Shown here: piece after piece, positions 34,933 to 46,790 of the stretch | How the letters are laid out: each line of letters opens with the position of its first letter | How positions within the stretch are numbered: position 1 is the stretch's first letter | Notes under the pieces: model-generated | What the model saw: only the letters and a program-made list of their open reading frames with translations | Told to the model about the DNA's origin: nothing | The model's database searches: none | Position numbers and translations under genes: made by a program | NCBI GenBank assembly: GCA_030142905.1 | Contig: JASJOG010000094.1 | Location: 372,001-436,000, forward strand | Reading direction: 5' to 3' | Origin: Heliopora coerulea | Taxonomy: Eukaryota > Cnidaria > Anthozoa > Scleralcyonacea > Helioporidae | Length of the DNA: 64,000 nucleotides

Positions 34933-35904
34933 CAGAAGCGGATTAAGGGGGGGCTGACTGGGCTACAGCCAGGGGCCAGCGGATTTGCGGGTCCTAAAGG
35001 GAGCTCGCCGAAGTATTTTTTTTTAAAATAATGTTCGAGGTAAAAAATAATAAAATTTGATTTCATTTAATTTAATTTAATTTTTACTGGAAATTTGCCT
35101 ATGTTTTCCGTTATTAACAATTTTTTTCATTTTGCGGAATCAGCATTATTATCTGTACCTATTTTGGGAAGTAGTTCAAATACTTTTGCAGATTACTAGG
35201 TTCCAGTTTCCCAAATGTTTAAAAGTTTAGTTTGCCGTTTGCACGGAAATCAAAATGGCGCCGCCGAAGTGCATGGCAGATAGAAAAGAACAAAAGATTC
35301 AAACCTTCAAAGTCTCAAAGACCCAGGTAATTAGATTTCATCATTTCAGAAGAGTTTAATGTTTATTCAGGCAAACTCGAAGCAAAATGCCAAAAAAGTA
35401 TTTATACTTAATACTTTATGCTTAAAATGACGATTGGTGAATAATTCATGAATAAATGACAAAACTCAGTAACTCACAAAAGAAGTGGCTATCTAATTAG
35501 TAGCTATAAATCGGATAAAGCATTAGAATTGACATTGTTTTGATTAATATTGATTTACATAAACTTCATTTTATGAAATTTTAAATGCGCTTGATTTTGA
35601 GGAGCTTATCGACGCTTTTGGTGCGAAGAAAGCTCGCAAGAAAGCTATTTAATTTAATCAACTAAATCAAGTTTAAACAATAAACAATAACAATACACAT
35701 ATGCATTTGATTTTCACTGAACAGGAAAATAATGATGTTACCTTTCACGTTTCTTGTTTTGTTTCAATAAAAGCTCCAGAAAAATTGAAAATTGAGACAG
35801 TTGGGTGGGGCAGGGAATGGACAGGAAGGGAGGCAGGGGCCAGGTCACAGGGGGGGCAATCAGAAAAAGAGCCAATGGCCCATGGTATCCTTAATCCACC
35901 TGTG
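34933..35904 (+). mobile_element. Internally deleted hAT element keeping the first and last coding pieces
   Basis: Ends CAGAAGCGGATTAAGG and CCTTAATCCACCTGTG are inverted (12 of 16). A perfect 8-bp duplication GGTTTACG flanks it (34925-34932 and 35905-35912). Inside, a 72-bp start exon at 35255-35326 reads MAPPKCMADRKEQKI...KTQ and stops at a GT donor. A final piece at 35590-35652 reads LDFEELIDAFGAKKARKK and a stop. That tail matches DFEDLIDNFAAE at the end of the hAT transposase near 38230. The transposase middle has been deleted, so the element is non-autonomous. Confidence 0.85.
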
Positions 35905-36237
35905 GGTTTACGTATTTTGTATTCCTAAACTTCTAAGTAACTTTTTCATAATAAACAAAAACATTTCTCAGTTTTTATTTAAAACGTCCTCAGGATTGTC
36001 TGTCTAGCAATGGTGCAACCACGAAGGCTTTTCTGAACATGCTCCCAAATTGCAAGTCTTAATTAAGGCCCTGAAGAAATTGTACCTTATATCCTATGCA
36101 CATAAACTTACATTTATGTCCGTCATCTATGTATTGGTTAACACCAGGGGTGGGATACTTTGCAAGTAGTGCAACTGCAACTGAAATATTACTGCATTCA
36201 ATGGCCAGAGATGGATGTTGGTCATGTTTGTGCTGAC

Positions 36238-38270
36238 CAGGGCCGTCGAGAGGGGGGAGGTAGGGGGGGGGAAAGTTACCCCGGGGCCCCATCTGGAGAA
36301 GGGCCCCCGAAATAGTCACTCACATTTTTTTAATATTTTTTTTTCGTTTGAGGATTGTAGGCGGCGCAAGGGCCCCACAAAGCGCGACGCGCTGGAATGC
36401 TCGGGGCCCCACAAAGCGCAGGGTGCCCTGGGAAGCGTGAGGCCCCAAACAGTGTGGGGTTCCAGAATGCGCGTGGCCCCGGAAAGCAAAGGGCCAGAAA
36501 GCGCAGGACTCCGGAAAGCGTGATCTCAAATTATTGATCTTTTAATATGGTATAATCACTCTAAGACGAAACATCAAAGTGTGTTTGTTTGTTCCGTTTT
36601 CTTATGAGATGGCTTTACAATAGAATTCGGAGTTGGGCTCTGATATTCATTCTTCGATTAAGATTTCCGCCCGATAAATCTTTGATACTACGAATCCATG
36701 ATGACATGATGTGATAGAAAATTTGGTTGCGTGACTGTTTACTAACTTTCAACACTTTTGATGCGCCTGCTTGTATGCGTAAATACTGATATCGTGTTAC
36801 GCTTCTGGTGGTTTCACTCATTGTATAAGTCTGACGGTCACAGTTGCATTACAGTCGCTGAGTCGCAAAAGCAGTAATAATTATTAATGAAACAGCAGTC
36901 TGAATGAAGAGAAGGTATCTATCCGGTTGTACCAAAAGGAAGCAAATGGAGGCACGGTTACAGAATGAGGCAAAAGGAAGATGGACATTAGATCAACTTA
37001 ACTGGGGTGAATTTGGAGAAATAGCAACGTCTACGAGGAATTTAGAAGAAGAAACGCATGATGTTTCAAATGACGAAGAATCTGAAGAAATCTCTTGTGA
37101 AGCAAATAACTCGCCTATTCAGGAGCAGAAACGGTCATGGCAGCATGGTGTCATTCCAACCAACGAAGACAGATTACGAGATTCTACAATGACAGCAGCT
37201 GATATGAAGGATTACGAGAAAACACCCATCCAAGTATCGGGTCCATCAACTTCAAGTGAATCAACAGGATCAGAAAAATTAGTTGCAGACGTTATTGATG
37301 AAATCACTGAGCCCGCCCCAGTACCACCGAGTAATGATGTCGTAACGTGGAAAAGGCTTTCTGAAAAAGACAGATACCATTGCTCTCATGGGACCTCCGA
37401 CAATTCCTAACAACTTGCCAAAAGATACCAAGAATAGATCTTTTCCAATGAGCATATTTTCCAAGAGAATGCCCAATGGTGAAACAGTTAACTGGATGGT
37501 ATGGAGCGAAATGGCATCGAGTCTTTACTGCTTCTCATGTTGCCTTTTCAACACTAAACCCCCTCTTTGACACTACCTGATTTCAGTCATCCCGAACTAG
37601 GTTGTAAAGACAACTGGCGAAAACTGTATGAGAAAGTACAGACCCACGAGAGAAGTGTAATGCACGTCTCTAATTATATCATGTGGAGAGACCTCGTTTC
37701 TTTGGAGAATAAGAGTGTAATAGACCGCCTTCAACAAGAGGTGTTTGCTGCCGAGCAAAAGAGATGGAGAAAGATTTTGAGATGTCTGCTTGAAGTGACG
37801 CTGTTCTTGGCTGAAAGAAATCTTCCCTTTAGAGGCTCGGGTTCTGATGTAGGAGATTTGGACATCGGTTTATTTCTTGGAATTCTAGAACTCATTAGCT
37901 CTTACAACCCAACAATAAAGGAACATTTAGATACGGTCATGAAGCATCAAAAAAGGGGGCAGTGGTCTTGGAGATGAGATAACAGCTAGGAGAAACAAGG
38001 CATTAGCTTTACTAAATTATATTTTTGAGAAGAAGATCCAGTCCTTGTATCCGCAGATTTGCATCTGCCTTCGTATTTTCCTGGCTATTCCTGTATCGGG
38101 GGCATCAGGGGAACGTTCCTTCAGCAAACTTGCTCTGATAAAAAATAGGCTGCGATCGACGATGACACAAGAGATGGCCAACCTGATGATACTATCCATA
38201 GAGCATCGCCTGGCAAAGATGCCTAGACTTTGAAGACTTAATCGACAATTTTGCGGCTGAATAAGCCAGA
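36238..38270 (+). mobile_element. Degraded ZMYM1/TTF-finger-type hAT transposon
   Basis: A left end CAGGGCCGTCGAGAGG follows candidate target bases GTGCTGAC. A subterminal zone rich in GGGGCCCC and GCGCAAGGGCCCCACAAAGCG-like tandem words runs to about 36520. A transposase relic follows (36904-38260). No matching right end or second GTGCTGAC was found before 39.1 kb, so the right border is approximate and may be lost. It sits 333 bp from the internally deleted hAT element, whose C-terminal motif it shares. Confidence 0.65.
36904..38260 (+). pseudogene. hAT transposase relic (TTF zinc finger and hAT dimerisation domain, core deleted)
   Basis: The frame opens MKRRYLSGCTKRKQMEARLQ at 36904, the basic start typical of ZMYM1-like hAT proteins. 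After a frame break near 37400 it continues NGETVNWMVWSE...YCFSCCLF (TTF-type finger), then NWRKLYEKVQTHERSVMH and RNLPFRGSGSDVGDLDIGLF to 37977. Next, with most of the RNase H-like core missing, comes LAIPVSGASGERSFSKLALI (38080-38140), the conserved hAT C-terminal dimerisation motif. A further frameshift precedes DFEDLIDNFAA. At least three breaks make it non-functional. Confidence 0.85.
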
Positions 38271-39131
38271 AAGATTTTCTAGACGATCCTAATGTCCAGA
38301 GGTCGAGCTTGTCTTGTAAGCCCTCGGCATCTAGCTGAGCCTTCTTTAAGAGGGGAGAAAATTTGCCGTATTTATCTTTGGCTTTGTCTATGACTTGGGA
38401 CGAAATAAACAAAATATCTTCAAACAACTGTCCAGTCACGGTGCATTAGTGCACACACATGCCGTGCCCAATCAAAGTCAAAATAAACACGGCAGATACT
38501 TCTTTTCTTATCTATCTATATTTTAATATGTATTCTTTTCTAAATATCTTTATATATCAATATAGTTATGTTGGTATGCAATGTAGTTACGTTGATGTTT
38601 ATAATCAATAATTTCCATAATTGTAAAGGATTAGAGATAATTACCAAATAACAACTTATGACAATTTTTGAATTAAAGTGTTTTTATTGCCAATTATTGG
38701 TAATACTTTTCTCTTTAATATGTTTTTGACCTACATGGCTGCCCCCATGTTGGCTTCATTCAATCGTGAAACCTGGTACTACGAGGTAGCGTTGCAGTCT
38801 TTTTAGAGTTCAATGACTGAAACTGACGTCTAAAATTCTCTCCATGGGCGGCCATCTTGGCTTCACTTGTTCCCCCGTGCGAATGACTGGAAGTTAGCAT
38901 TCCAGATATGGCAATTCAGTTCACTGGTCTTCGTAGAATGAAAATCGGTCATTTTACTGAGTCGACACCGCATTTCGTAGATTAAATCCTTGCTGCCGTT
39001 TACTGGCTGCGACGACTTTGGCCGACCAAAGAGTATGGGAACGGCTCCAAAAAATTGAGGACACGTTACACCGTCGAGTGACCCTTCTGGTCATTTCTTA
39101 TTCTGTGCTTCTGTTACGTTTCTCATTCTGC

Positions 39132-39200
39132 GACACTAACATGGCAGAGTTAAAGTACATGAAGAACTACCACAGTTAATTTGATCCTAAGTCATACCTA
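39132..39200 (+). pseudogene. 5' fragment of a third methyltransferase copy at the duplication junction
   Basis: ACACTAACATGGCAGAGTTAAAG starts a 69-bp match to the methyltransferase start (ATG at 39141). It reads MAELKYMKNYHS, then TAA where the intact copies have TCA. Homology continues through TTTGATCCTAAGTCATACCT and stops exactly where duplication copy B begins (AGCTTACGAG at 39201). Sequence upstream of about 39130 does not match the upstream of the other copies. It is the breakpoint scar of an earlier copy. Confidence 0.85.
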
Positions 39201-40047
39201 AGCTTACGAGGGTTTCATTAGAGAACATTAGAAAATGAATCGCTTGATTCAGCTCGTGAGCGAGTGTAACGTACGAACAGGCACCATGCCGGGCAACAGA
39301 CCTGGAACGCGTCCAAACGTTTCTCAGTTTGTGTTGAGAAGATTAAATGAACATACGTCAAGGTTATAGTTGATGGCTCTTCCTCAGTTATCTCCTAGGC
39401 AATTGCTTACTAACTCGACTGTCATTCTGGACTCACTCACTTTCCCTTATCGCTTGTCATCTGGTATCTGTCCGACTATATAAGTGGGTGATATAGATCG
39501 CAATAAGTAAGCGAAAGATACCAATCGCAAATTGGGTTTTCCCCGGAGCATTTTAAGCTTCTGGGAGGTCTTCATGAAGAGTGTCAGCAGTCTCACTGAC
39601 CTAAAATGCAAGTGAAACTGCACGACAGACTCTCCTCCGCTCTCTTCGTTTGATAGTTGGTTCATGTCCGATCCCGCTTAGAATTCATAAATGGAGTCTA
39701 GCACATTCCCTAATCTTAACCCACACATAGTCACTAATCCTCGACCTCACCTTTATTGTTCCCAGTGAGACATGTATTTGAAACTCTTTCTTTTCTGAAG
39801 TAGGGTCGTTGAGCAACCTCTGGAGCAGATGGAAACGGCAGAGGGGAATATTTGAAAGATTTTTCTTGGTTCTGTCTGCCAAGCTAGGTACCTCTTACTT
39901 CGGCTCACTTCAAAAAGCTGAATGAATGAAATACAAGCTTACTGCAAATCCGCACCTTTAATGACGTACACTGATGGGTCTATGCCATTAGCACCGGAAG
40001 GTGTTTGGTATTTTAGGGGGGTAGATACAATAAAGTGAGACTGACGA

Positions 40048-40325
40048 GGGATGCTGGTGGCACAGTGATAGCGCATGTGTCTCTCACCACTTTGACTCGG
40101 GTTCGATTCCGGCTCCGTGCAGTTATCTGATTAAAGTTACCTTAGTCACATGTGAAAAGAGTGTTGTCCAGTTTGACTCTACCAAGCATCGCAGGTTTTC
40201 TCCTGGTATTCCGGTTTCCTGCTGTAGTAACATTGGACCAATGAGGGGGAGGGGGGCCTGACTGGTCCTCTTGGGAGAGCAGCTTAGGTAACTGATTGGG
40301 TTATCCAGTATAAATAAAAGCACTT
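40048..40325 (+). repeat. tRNA-derived SINE (family 1), duplication copy B
   Basis: Same element as 24109-24382. Here the B box GGTTCGATTCC is perfect and the A-box region reads TGGCACAGTGATAGCGCA. Body and tail (TTATCCAGTATAAATAAAAG) are intact. Confidence 0.8.
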
Positions 40326-40556
40326 TTTTACCTTTCCACCAAAATTTTAGAGTTAATGAAAGTGTACAAAGAAGCATTTTCATACTTTGACTTTACTAGT
40401 AAAGATATCAAAAAAGGCAGAACTTACTCGTACCATTACCATTAGTTCAGCAATTTAACGACTAACTTTCTAGCCCGAAACCTGAAAACATTTGTGGGTA
40501 CGTTCCTCATCGAAAATATTAGGAGACAGACTACAGTCCCTATTCCACCACCACTG

Positions 40557-40705
40557 ATGTAGTGCTACCTTATTTAGCTTTAGATACTACCTTATTTAGA
40601 TACTACCTTATTTAGCTTTATTTACTATAAGATGCTACTTAAGATGCTACCTTATTTGGCTTTAGAAAGTGCTACCTTATTTAGCTAACTAAATAAGGTG
40701 GCACT
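40557..40705. repeat. Copy-specific expansion of GCTACCTTATTTAGCTTTA units
   Basis: Copy A has only GGCTTTTAGCTAAATAAGGTAGCAC here. Copy B has five or six irregular GCTACCTTATTTAG/ATACTACCTTATTTAG units before the equivalent inverted AGCTAACTAAATAAGGTGGCAC. The extra units are reverse complements of the original word, so the insertion is templated from the neighbouring strand. It accounts for most of the net size difference between the copies. Confidence 0.85.
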
Positions 40706-42672
40706 TTCGAAATGAAATTCTAGTATGGCGGGTACATTTTTTCAAAATCGTGGCCACAGATATACCAGGTGGGAAACGTACTTTAAAGATGAATATTAGA
40801 GCCCTCCTGGCAAATTACTTTAAAGCATGACGTAACAATTAGTCAAAAGTTATAAAAATTTATTATTAATATTAAAAAGGGAAAAAAAGGAACGAACTGT
40901 TATTTATAACCTTTGATCAGGCGTTATGTCATGCGTTCAAGTCATTTGCTGGCTACTAATATTCATCTTTAAAGTATGACACGTACATGGTAAGTTCTCA
41001 GTTCCAGGAATTTTTGTTTTACATACAAAAACGCAAAGGATCCACTGTAATGAACTGCATTAGAAGTATTAGTATCTGAGCAAACTCCATATTTTCGAGT
41101 AGTTTGTATTCCTTGTACTAGTCAAAAATGGATTGTCTGCGAAAGGCTCGTTTATACTTTGACCTTATTACAGTGTTGCACCCACGACTTTCGTAAGAAG
41201 GAAGCTGGACTGTTAAGAGCAGTCTGGGGGAATATTCGTTTCGAAATTTTGCAAATTTTTAAGTTTCTAAAAAGCCATTTTCGACTTTCCAGTGACCACT
41301 CTTTTAGACTCTAGATTTGCGAATAAGACATCCCGAAATTATGTGATTTCTTTAGTAAGCATTTGAGGTCTTTAAAAACTACCTTCCTGTCGCTATTTAT
41401 ATAAACCCGTCTTTCAAGAGTTCTTGAAGTATCATGGAGTAATTAAAACCAATGGCGAGTTTTTGAAGTACCAAGAATCAAGTGTGCGCTAATTCCACTC
41501 ACATACTGTCCTGCGAACGTGATGATCTACGCAGGAAGGCAAGCAATTTTTCTCGTCAATGTAAAAATCGCTTTCTGCATTTGTGGTTTCATTGACCAAC
41601 TCAGATCTGACCGGAGCCTTTTGTCACACTGGTCTGTTGAGATTTGGCCCAGCGAATGCACGAAGTATTAGCAACTCCCCAGGAAACAAAAAGAAAATTC
41701 AAACAAGATAATCTTGATATAACGGATCATCTTGTTCTATATAATCTGATTGCCGGCCAAGATTATATTTGGTGCTTATCTTTTGTTTTCTCCAAGCTCA
41801 CAGATTTACTTCCGAAGAGACGCCAAATATTTGATTTTCAATGTGAAGTTGAGAACCATTCAAGAATTATTTCATTTACTGGGTGAGTTTTGGTTTATTT
41901 TTCTCTCGATGTCGTCACGTAGACCGATTTACTTTTTACGTGTGACTAAAAGAGAAAACTCACTATGGAAATTGACATAAAAAGCTCAGAACAAAACAAC
42001 TTCAACATGGTAGCCAACACGTAAACACCTTCAACTCGTCAAAGTTTAGATGGGTTTTAAACTTCTAGTCTAAAATAAATTATATTTGTGGAATTGAACT
42101 TGTATCTGATACGTTGTGGTACCAATGAGTACTTTTCTGATGAACTGATTAACAAATAACATTCGTAGCGTACACTAAAGCTAAAACAAGCTAGTCTTTT
42201 CATTGGTCTCCTCTCGGCATTTTTCCTCACAAGAATACTTCGCGAACTGAACCGTCATGCACAGGTTCTGACAGTCATTTTTTTATTTATAACCTCTTGG
42301 AAGCTGACACATCTCGCAATGGGGCTTAGCAAACATCTCCGCTGTGGTCCCGATTATCAGTAATAATCTTCGTTATGACTTAAGTGGATAACTAAGAATA
42401 TCAGGTTTTAAATACAATAAGTTTTGGGCTTTGTTGGAGTGTAATATCCTATATTTAGCCTAATCATACCCAATGTTCAGTAGAGTTAACGCAGGATATT
42501 CATTAATATCGGAAGTATTGCTATAATCCAAGTAATACCAGGTGTGTGAGACAGCTGCACTGTTGGCTTTCTAGAGAGGACTCTATCCATGCACCTTCTA
42601 GGATTACTTCAAATTATAACCGCCTAAGAGTTCATTCCGTTGTTTCAGTCTGGATCTGCAAGTGTTCTTTAA

Positions 42673-44189
42673 GGCTGGTTTCCGTATAACCGCTCGCGTT
42701 TGCTGTTGATGTCAGCGATCCTCAACGATTGACGGCAATTTGATGGAAACATTTTCCAACGATCCAAATCGTTCACGATCTCGGGATAGAAAGTGTTCTA
42801 TCTCGGCGATCGTGAGCGATCCATAGCGATCGTCACCGGTCACAGGCGATCGTATGGAAACAAAACTCAGCGATCCAGCGATCCCGCGATCGAGCAACAA
42901 TGGCAGAAGCGAAATTTAAAAACGTGAGGACGGCATGGAGAAGGTGGCTGAAAGAGAAAAAGGACCTTCCGTTCTGTTGTGGCAGAGATGCCGTTCAAAT
43001 GTCAGTAAAATTTGCCTTCTTTCAAGTGCCAAAAGCAGCAAATCATTCACTTCGAGCGCAAGTGTTTCATACTCCGTATTTTTTATTTACATCGGACGAG
43101 GTGCGCGTGCGTCACTATGGTTTTGAGTGGTTCAGACGTTGGCATTGAGTTCAATGAGCGTAGATTCAGGGACCATTTTTATTGATGACTCAAGATTCAT
43201 TGCAGTCTCCGCTGAATGATTTGTGAGCGGACAATCAAATACTGTGGTGCGATCAGTGGCGTAGTCAGGATTTTCCTTAGGGGGAGGGCATCGCCCAACC
43301 ACGATGGGCCATCAACTGACCACAAAGGGCCGAAAGGCCAATTAATTGCACATCTGCCCCCCATCTTGGTTTGGGTCAATTTTTGTGATCATATCAAGAG
43401 GGAAGATCCCATCTAATAAGTAGACTGTACAACCTAAGGACCTCGCTAAATCGGGACTTTACTAGGAGGGTCTGGGGGCATGCTCCCTTAGAAAATTTTG
43501 AAATCTTAATGTCTTGAAACGCCATATCTAGCAATCCCAGACGACAATTTCCTTCAAAAATGATTGGTAAATCGATCGTCATTTTGCACTTGTTTTTTTT
43601 TTAATTTTATATAAAAAATGCTACTGTAGTGAAAGACAAAGTGTCCTAATTCCTTAGACTGAGACATTCATCAACACGAAATTCGACAACTTGGGTATTA
43701 CTGACTTATTAAAAGGCAACCGCTGTAATTTATGTCCTGTTCATTTCATCCAAGTGTTACTACTAGCGCCGTTTTTTAACCAGATCTCCAAAGGATGTCT
43801 GCACTTTCAGAATTTAACGAAAATATCTTCCTAGGCTTCTTGTTCCTGAAACCAGATGTGAAATCGGGAGTTTTCCTATCCTGACAGCATATAGGTCGGG
43901 ATTTGAGATTTTCAAGCAAAATCGGGATAATCCCGACAAAATCGGGATGGTTGAACAGTCTGAATAAGTAATAAAAAGCGCATGAATCTAACAGGAGTGA
44001 ATTTCTTATGCAATGTAACTCGTGAAGGGGGGGTACATGGCACCATGACCCATTGCCCCCCTCTAAATACGCTAGTGCGGGCGATCATATAGGAACAAAT
44101 CTCAGCGATCGATATAGCAATCTACAGTGATCATTTGGTTAAACGATTTCAGCAACCGGCGATCGTAAGAGATTATATGGAAACTAGGC
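42673..44189. mobile_element. PIF/Harbinger-like element with nested hAT (copy B)
   Basis: Same ends as copy A (GGCTGGTTTCCGTATAACCG on the left, complement of GCCTAGTTTCCATATAATC on the right). TAA flanks lie at 42670-42672 and 44190-44192. It carries an extra CGATTGACGGCAATTTGATGG segment on the left compared with copy A. The MADF-like remnant is at 42900-43034. Confidence 0.8.
43254..44077. mobile_element. hAT MITE nested in the Harbinger-like element (copy B)
   Basis: CAGTGGCGTAGTCAGGATTT at the left and AATACGCTAGTG at the right are cleaner inverted ends than in copy A. The worn flanks GGTGCGAT and CGGGCGAT are the same. It was inserted before the segmental duplication. Confidence 0.75.
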
Positions 44190-45912
44190 TAAAGAAAGGA
44201 ATCTTGACCAACAAAGACCCTGGAACGCGTCCATACTAGAGATTATGAATCCAGGCAATGTAAGGAATGTACCATGCTTTGGCATTTCTTTACAATTAAA
44301 CTTTAAATCTCTTTTCGTACGTAAAGATGACGAATAATTTTGCATAGTAGTCGGGGAATTCTCCGACCTCCAGATGCCTAATGAATATCCTGCTTTCAAA
44401 GGTAAAGTGCATGTCCGTATTTTTGTTAAGTTAAACCCTTAAAGAACTAATCTCTACACGATATTTGAATGGTGGCTGATATTGCCACAAGTATTAGCAA
44501 TTGTTGTGTTAAATTTCTTCGTGTAACTTACCACTAACCAATGTGTTAACGCCAGTCCTTGAACCTGAATTTAACATTGACTTTTACGGTTTAAATAACA
44601 ATGTAACATTTGATTTGGCGATTTACTGTTTACCTAATTTATGAATGAAGAAGAAATATCAGTTGTTTCTTTTTCATTTTACGACGCTACCCCTATCGAA
44701 CTCGTCCGAATGAATGGCATTTTTCTTTTGAAACGGAGATAGGTCTTATAAATACTGGTATGCATTTTAATTCCACTTTTCATTCCAGGCCCCTTATTTG
44801 TTTATACAAACTGACCTGGGATCAATTTTACAGAGCAATTCTCATCGAGCAGTTTGACTTGTCCTAATATGAGCGAGCTCGGAATAGCAAATCAGGCAAG
44901 TGAGATGATGAAAGGCAACCTCAGAGAAGCATGTCAAGAATATAAGCTAGGGCTACTATTCCACTTTCGAAAACATGTTTTCATATAACCGTTAATTAAT
45001 GATTTACCTACAATCAATATACAAACGTTTAAACAAAAAACTAGACTAAGCATCGTATAATGGACGAAACAGATTTTATCTCAACTCAGATCTCGTGCGC
45101 AGTCGAAATTAAGGAACTGGCGAGTCTATCAATGCTCGCTAATTTCGTGAATTTATCCACGACCGACGCTTAAGTTCACGAAGTTAACCCATCGTTTTTT
45201 TTCAACTGAGACCCAAATTATAAAGACAAAATAGACAATAAATCCTGTCGGATTTTTAAACTGTGTGGTGCTCTCATTTTATTGCGTTTACTTTCTTCAA
45301 CGTACTACATGTCTTGTATATGTGGTTTGACATTGGCCTAGCTTATGCACGAGGACGGACTTAAGACATGACGAGTCATCAATCCGATGAACTTTCTCTT
45401 AAGACCTACAATCCTGGCCAATAATGACTGGGACAGGGTTGACTTGCAAATAACTCACTACTTACCACACAAGAGACGAAAGAGGGATTATCACTCGCTC
45501 CTCCCCCTCTCTCCCCTCCATCAATGTTGCTTCATTCTACCGTGAAAGATGATACTGGTTGTGTCATACGCAAAGCCAAAAATTTATCAAAAACTCGCAA
45601 CATTGAAAGGGGGAGGGGAGAGGGTAAAGAGTGTGTTCATTTTAAAGTGTTGTCGCAGTATTTTTGGCCAGGATTGTATTTACAAGATACGATTGTCGTA
45701 TACCATTGTTTGTTCTGATGTATCCAACTAACTGAATCGAGTCTTACGCACGTATTGCTGCACTGGTGTGCGAATTGGAAGCAAGAATTATACCTTTCTA
45801 ACAACATTACATACTCCAGGATGAACAATTGTATACGGCAATCGTATCACGTAAATGGCCCCTCAGGCAACCAGTACAACCGCTGAACAAACTACGCACG
45901 TTGCACACTAAC

Positions 45913-46755
45913 ATGACAGAGTTAAAGTACATGAAAGACTACCACAGTTCATTTGATCCCAAGTTATACCTGGCTTTATTTGATGTAATCTTTAAAGTAA
46001 ACGAACACGAAGAAGGCATACTAGAGTTTCGCATGAAAGCCTTCCACAAGTTTTGGTCAAACTTTCAGTCGGGTTCATTGAAGAATGCAGTTCGCGTTCG
46101 CTGTCTTGAATATGGTGGTGGGCCTTCAGTTGCTAACCTCGTAAGCGCTGCCTCCAAAGTGGATCGAATCGTGTTCGCCGAGTACACAGAAGCAAATAGG
46201 AAAGCTGTGACATCGTGGATAGCTGGCAGTCCGCAAGCACACGACTGGTCAACATTGATCAAATTTGTTCTAGCAGAACTTGAAGGAAACACGATGGACG
46301 AGGAAGTTTCGGGTCGCGAAGAGGAATTGAAGCGAAAAATAAAGTCCGTTGTCCCTTGTGATGTTACAAAAGAACCAATTGTGGACCTCGAATCTGTTGA
46401 CATTGGCATGCCATTTGACGTCGTCTCAACAAGTTTGTGTCTAGAGGCTTGTGTTTCTTCAGAAGAGCAGTACAAAAGTGCCGTGGCGAAGCTTTGCAAG
46501 TTTCTGAAGCCGAATGGATATATCTGTATGTACGGTGTATTGAACGAAACGTTCTACAAAGTAGGCACCGAAACCTTCTACACCTTTCCCCTGACTCAAA
46601 ATATGGTCGAAGAGGCAATGAAGGAAGGAGGAATCGAAGACATAAAATTGGAATTACTTGAAGTCAGTCTCGAATCAGATGTATCAAATGCGCAGTCGAC
46701 GTTTTTTGCATTCGGGAGAAAGTCGGCCACGGCAATATCGCAGGATATTATGTAA
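45913..46755 (+). CDS. NNMT/PNMT/TEMT-family S-adenosylmethionine methyltransferase, copy B (280 aa)
   Basis: Complete, intron-free ORF from ATG 45913 (MTELKYMKDYHSSFDPK) to TAA at 46753-46755, one residue longer than copy A (FDVIFKVNEH against YDIIKVNED). The cofactor loop LEYGGGPS, FAEYTEAN, AHDWS, CDVTKEP, STSLCLEACV and FLKPNGYI are all kept. Differences cluster in the first 50 residues and in isolated positions such as YGVLNETF for CGVLNQTF. The frame also stays open upstream to 45829, but that start is a TTG and the added residues have no family counterpart. Both copies look intact, which suggests selection on each or a recent duplication. Confidence 0.87.
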   Translation: MTELKYMKDYHSSFDPKLYLALFDVIFKVNEHEEGILEFRMKAFHKFWSNFQSGSLKNAVRVRCLEYGGGPSVANLVSAASKVDRIVFAEYTEANRKAVTSWIAGSPQAHDWSTLIKFVLAELEGNTMDEEVSGREEELKRKIKSVVPCDVTKEPIVDLESVDIGMPFDVVSTSLCLEACVSSEEQYKSAVAKLCKFLKPNGYICMYGVLNETFYKVGTETFYTFPLTQNMVEEAMKEGGIEDIKLELLEVSLESDVSNAQSTFFAFGRKSATAISQDIM

Positions 46756-46790
46756 TCACTAAGTGGTAATCACTTATGTAATTACTAAGT

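Larger units (their letters stand above)
39201..46790. repeat. Segmental duplication, copy B (about 7.6 kb)
   Basis: Direct repeat of 23243-30730. Differences are scattered substitutions, small indels, loss of a 21-bp stretch near the SINE and a copy-specific expansion at 40557-40705. Homology fades just after the methyltransferase stop (AATCACTAAG words), at about 46790. An 8.5-kb spacer of transposon debris separates the copies. Confidence 0.92.

Noticed and set aside
45829..45912. Upstream in-frame extension of methyltransferase copy B
   Set aside because: It would need a TTG start, copy A does not keep the frame, and the added residues have no counterpart in the family.
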